The notes under the pieces were generated by a model. The model saw nothing but the letters and a program-made list of their open reading frames with translations. It searched no databases and was not told the origin of the DNA. A stretch of DNA of 47,140 nt, from assembly GCA_017983975.1 (NCBI GenBank), contig JAGOAL010000011.1, forward strand, positions 1 through 47,140, in the 5' to 3' direction. The DNA comes from Flavobacterium sp. (GTDB lineage: Bacteria > Bacteroidota > Bacteroidia > Flavobacteriales > Flavobacteriaceae). Numbering within the stretch: the stretch's first letter is position 1; each line of letters starts with the position of its first letter. Shown here piece after piece: positions 43,524 through 47,140 of this stretch. Both the position numbers and the translations under genes were made by a program.

Positions 43524-46500
43524 TTATTTTATTAATGTAAATGGACCGTTTTTCTCGATTAAATCGCCATAAAATGTAGTGCCTATTACTTTGTAATAAT
43601 AGTTACCATTTTCTGCAGGAACACCATTTATTTGTCCATTCCAACCCACAATCGTTTCCCCTTTTTCATAATACACTACATTACCCCAAGTATCATAAAC
43701 TTGTAACGAAATATTTTCTAAACCTTCAAATTCAGGTTTGAAAGTATCATTAATTGAATCATCATTAGCCGTGAAACCAGATGGAATCATTAGTTTGTAG
43801 CCTTTAGTAATGATAAGCGTAATTATATTAGTTTTAATACATCCTAACGGATAAGTTACCGTTTGTGTTACAATATAATTACCTTCAAGTACGTAAGTAT
43901 GAATAGGATTTTCCTCAGTTGAAAAGATTCCATCACCAAAATTCCAAGCGACACTTACAAAATCACCTGTTGCTGTGTTGGTAAATTGGATAGGATCATT
44001 GATTGAATAAATTCCATAAGTTGTTAAGGCAAATGAACCTTGAGTAAAGCCTGTATTTCCAATTATAGGATTTGAAATAGTTATACTTTCAGATGTAGTA
44101 CAGCCAATTGCATCGGTTATGGTTACTGTAATTAAACCATCTTGTGTAGTAGACATGAATTCGTTATTCGTTCCAGACACCGTTCCACTAGACCAACTAA
44201 TTACAAAAGGAGGCATCCCGCCAGTAACATGTGCTTCAAATGAGTTTGTAACCAAACCAGTTGTACAGTTTACTTGTGAATCTTGATCTACAATCACGGT
44301 TAATGGTTGTGGTCTAGAAACAGTATACGAAGCTGTTTTTATACAACCTCTACTATCAGTAACTACTACAGAATAATTTCCATTAGTTATCGCAGTCAAG
44401 TCTTCTGTTGTAGCTCCGTTTGACCAAGCATAGGTAAATGGTGGTGTTCCTCCAGATACGACTAAATTAATGGCGCCACTATTTGGATTTAAACAATCCA
44501 ACGCATTTTGTACGGTTGCGTTTAAGACTAAAGGTTGCGGTTCAACAATGATAAAGGTTCTATTAATGTAACAAGGTGTCCCATCAGATATTAATACGGT
44601 ATAAGTTCCTGGTACTAAATTATTTCGTACGGTTCCTGAAGTGCTTCCATCACTCCAAGTTACTACAACTGGAGCTTGTCCGCCAATTAAATTTAAGTTA
44701 ATGCTTCCATTATTGGCACCAAAACATGAAATATTTGTTACTACTGGATTGATGGTAAATATTGGTGCTTCAATAATATTTATTGTAATTGGTTTGATAC
44801 AACCATTTGCATCGGTAATGGTTATGGTATAACTTCCGGCGGCTAAATTATCTTGAAAAAATCCTGTAGCTAAATTACTCCAATTGGCAACATAAGGCGC
44901 TGTTCCTCCTGTTATTGCTAATGAGATAGAGGCATTGTTGGCTCCATAACAGGTAATTTCTGTAATAGTAGGCGTTATCACAATATCATTCGGTTGCGAA
45001 ACCACTAATCCGGTTACTGTTTTTGTTCCGCCATTAGCATCTGTTACTAAAACAGAATACGTTCCTGCAATCAATCCAGTAAATTGAGGATTTAAATTAG
45101 TTGTATTTGTTACACTTTGAACTACAATATTTGAACTATTTAGTAACGTATAATCATATGGGCTAACCGATTCTTGCGTAATTTGAATTCCCACAGCACC
45201 GTTTGAATCTCCAAAACACAATAAGTTTATCGTTAAGGCTGGGTCTTGTTGAACTAAAAGTTCAGGTGGTTGTGTCAGAGTAAATGTTAATACGATTGGA
45301 GTACAATATCCATCGTTAATAGTAACAGTATAGGTTCCTGCAAACAAACCTGTTAGGTCTTCAGTAGTTGCGGTAAAACCATTTGGTCCTGTCCAGCTAA
45401 ATGTGTATGCGCTAGATCCACCTATCACTGTTAAGTCGATGGTTCCGTCATTATTTCCAAAGACGCTTACATTATATCCATTATAGTTAGAAAGCACGCC
45501 TGAAGCTGTAAATGTTGGATTTACCGTAATGGTATAAAAGGCATCATTTCCTGTACATGAATTCCCGTTACTAGTAAAAGTTGCCGCAGCGGTATAGGTA
45601 ATAGTTAAAGGTGCGATTGTAGAATTGACTAACGTTTGTATTGGAATATTTCCAGTTCCTGAAGCAATTGCTCCACTAATACCCGTTGGTATATTTGCCG
45701 TCCACGCGAATGTAATTGCGCCTGGTAATGACGAACTTAATGTAACTAAATTGGTTGCTGAATTATTACAGATGGTTTGGTTGGCCAAATCAAATTGTAC
45801 ATCTGGTTTTGGATATACTTCCACTGTTATCGTAAATGGTGACCCAACACAAGTTCCTGCGGTTGGTGTTACATTGTAGATTATGGTTTGTATTGTATTG
45901 CTCGAATTTGTTAATATTTGACTGATTTGACTTCCCGTTCCTGCATTAGCTCCTGTTATATTTGTATTGGTACTTATCGTCCAAGTATAAGTTGTTCCAA
46001 CCGGTACAATGGTACTTGCATTTGGAGTGCCGTCTATAGGTGCTATAGTAAAGCCTTGTTCACTACAAATTACTAATGCTTGGTTTTCAATTACAGGTTT
46101 CGGATTAACCGTAATCGTATAATTAAAAATACTTCCCGCACAAGCAGAAGCATCGTTAGTTGAAGCTACGGCTGCGTATGTGATGGTAATAGGTGTATTA
46201 GTAGTATTTACTAAAGTTTGAGTAGGAATGGTATTAGTTCCTGAGGTGATTACCCCTGTAATTCCTGCGGGTTGCACGGCAGTCCAAACAAAAGTTGCTC
46301 CAGAAGTGGTACTACTTAAGATTACTAAAGCAGAAGTATCACCTGAACAAATGGTTTGATTAGTAGGCGAGAAGCTCACTGCCGGACTTGGGTTTACGGT
46401 AATAATATACGTTTCTGCCACTCTCGAACAACCATTTGCTGTTGCAATAACAGATATCGTTGCGGTTATAGGCGCTGTACCACTATTTGTTGGTGTGAAT

Positions 46501-47140
46501 ACAGGGATATTTCCATTTCCAGAAGCAGCTAAACCGATAGCTGTATTGGAGTTTGTCCACGCATAGGTAGTTCCCGATACTCCATTGGTTAATACAATTT
46601 CAGAAGTTGGCACTACATTACAATAGGTTTGATTGGTTAATCCTAAAGTTGTAGGAGTAGGATTTACCGTTACAATAATTGTAAACGGATTTCCCGCACA
46701 CGAACCCGAAGTTGGTGTAACAGTATATTCTAACGTAGCAGGTGCTGTTGTTGTATTGGTTAGTGTTTGACTAATAGTTGCTAAACCTGTAGCTTGAGCA
46801 ATTCCACCAGTAATGGCTCCTAAAGGATTGCTTATTGGTGTAGTCCATGTATAAGTTGTTCCAGTTGGCACAATATTTCCACTACCATTAGCGGGAGTTA
46901 CCGAAAAAGCAGTTCCCGAACAAATAGTTTGTGAAGTGCTTAAAACAGCAGGTTTAGGAGTTACAACTACAGTAATGGTAAAGGTACTTCCCACACAATT
47001 CCCAGTATCTCCTGAAGTTGGTGTTACGGTATAAGTTATGGTTTGAGCCGTATTAGATGTATTTGTAAGGGTTTGACTAATGGTACTTATTCCAGTAGCT
47101 GTAGAAGCACTTGCTCCAGTGATATTGGCATTTGTACTGA
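43524..47140 (-). CDS. Very large repeat surface protein with type-B T9SS sorting domain (5' end outside window)
   Basis: The open frame runs from the right edge to the stop at 43524, giving at least 1204 residues; the true start is outside. Reading from the N-terminal side, one partial and five complete PKD-like units of about 90-110 residues (each with a QTICSG-like start and a TYTVTPTSG-like end) are followed by about six SprB-type repeats (CFGANNGSINL, GGTPPFTYAWSNG, GTYTVLISD). Then come a PKD domain (WNFGDGIFSTEENPIHTY) and a C-terminal gliding-motility type-B sorting domain (PSGFTANDDSINDTFKPEFE to GNYYYKVIGT). It should be exported by the T9SS and shown on the surface as an adhesin or matrix protein, with the adjacent PorP/SprF protein as partner. 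Confidence 0.93.
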   Translation of the reverse strand, partial: STNANITGASASTATGISTISQTLTNTSNTAQTITYTVTPTSGDTGNCVGSTFTITVVVTPKPAVLSTSQTICSGTAFSVTPANGSGNIVPTGTTYTWTTPISNPLGAITGGIAQATGLATISQTLTNTTTAPATLEYTVTPTSGSCAGNPFTIIVTVNPTPTTLGLTNQTYCNVVPTSEIVLTNGVSGTTYAWTNSNTAIGLAASGNGNIPVFTPTNSGTAPITATISVIATANGCSRVAETYIITVNPSPAVSFSPTNQTICSGDTSALVILSSTTSGATFVWTAVQPAGITGVITSGTNTIPTQTLVNTTNTPITITYAAVASTNDASACAGSIFNYTITVNPKPVIENQALVICSEQGFTIAPIDGTPNASTIVPVGTTYTWTISTNTNITGANAGTGSQISQILTNSSNTIQTIIYNVTPTAGTCVGSPFTITVEVYPKPDVQFDLANQTICNNSATNLVTLSSSLPGAITFAWTANIPTGISGAIASGTGNIPIQTLVNSTIAPLTITYTAAATFTSNGNSCTGNDAFYTITVNPTFTASGVLSNYNGYNVSVFGNNDGTIDLTVIGGSSAYTFSWTGPNGFTATTEDLTGLFAGTYTVTINDGYCTPIVLTFTLTQPPELLVQQDPALTINLLCFGDSNGAVGIQITQESVSPYDYTLLNSSNIVVQSVTNTTNLNPQFTGLIAGTYSVLVTDANGGTKTVTGLVVSQPNDIVITPTITEITCYGANNASISLAITGGTAPYVANWSNLATGFFQDNLAAGSYTITITDANGCIKPITINIIEAPIFTINPVVTNISCFGANNGSINLNLIGGQAPVVVTWSDGSTSGTVRNNLVPGTYTVLISDGTPCYINRTFIIVEPQPLVLNATVQNALDCLNPNSGAINLVVSGGTPPFTYAWSNGATTEDLTAITNGNYSVVVTDSRGCIKTASYTVSRPQPLTVIVDQDSQVNCTTGLVTNSFEAHVTGGMPPFVISWSSGTVSGTNNEFMSTTQDGLITVTITDAIGCTTSESITISNPIIGNTGFTQGSFALTTYGIYSINDPIQFTNTATGDFVSVAWNFGDGIFSTEENPIHTYVLEGNYIVTQTVTYPLGCIKTNIITLIITKGYKLMIPSGFTANDDSINDTFKPEFEGLENISLQVYDTWGNVVYYEKGETIVGWNGQINGVPAENGNYYYKVIGTTFYGDLIEKNGPFTLIK

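Noticed and set aside
43524-47140. The repeated units considered as a CRISPR array or tandem DNA repeat
   Set aside because: The repeats are protein-level domains of about 60-110 residues with diverged DNA; there are no short identical repeats with regular spacers.

Overview
The window is a piece of chromosome from a member of the Bacteroidota, most likely a Flavobacteriaceae species close to Flavobacterium. The DNA is AT-rich. Promoter-like sites follow the Bacteroidetes pattern (TTTG, about 20 bases, then TAnnTTTG). Start codons are preceded by A-rich sequence rather than a Shine-Dalgarno motif. The gene set includes phylum markers: an S46 dipeptidyl-peptidase, a type IX secretion (T9SS) type-B cargo protein with a PorP/SprF partner, a zinc-free L36, and a str operon without tuf.

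Layout. Positions 1-10318 are mainly plus-strand accessory and housekeeping genes: the tail of an unknown gene, an S46 peptidase, a TPR protein, Mpl (murein peptide recycling), RadC, an exported Fe/Mn superoxide dismutase, an ABC ATPase, an FtsX-type permease with a histidine-rich loop, a small CxxC protein resembling DUF3299, a HAD phosphatase and a secreted unknown. Positions 10326-15287 hold rarA (-), a rhomboid protease (+), rlmB (-) and an Omp85-like outer-membrane protein (-). Positions 15288-15622 hold an inverted structured-RNA-like element and the rpsL promoter.

Positions 15623-32887 are the translation block: rpsL-rpsG-fusA-rpsJ, then a terminator and a new promoter, then rplC to rplQ including secY, infA, rpmJ and rpoA. 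Small gaps before rpsH, rpsD and rplQ each hold a predicted hairpin, which makes them candidate sites of ribosomal-protein feedback control. After the rplQ terminator come carA, eno, gltA, two guanidino-group-modifying enzymes (the second resembling CtlX), marC (-), a CoA-binding protein, a sodium:solute symporter (-) and recR. The window closes on the minus strand with a PorP/SprF protein and a very large surface protein built of PKD-like and SprB-like repeats with a type-B sorting domain; its N-terminus lies beyond the right edge.

Most of the window is conserved core genome, and I see no phage, transposase, CRISPR array, tRNA or rRNA. The observations most worth following are: the histidine-rich permease operon next to the exported superoxide dismutase; three genes whose start codon lies exactly 4 nt after a TAnnTTTG box, suggesting leaderless mRNAs; the structured leaders inside the ribosomal operon; a group of intergenic palindromic repeats; and a minus-strand element resembling the Flavo-1 RNA motif.
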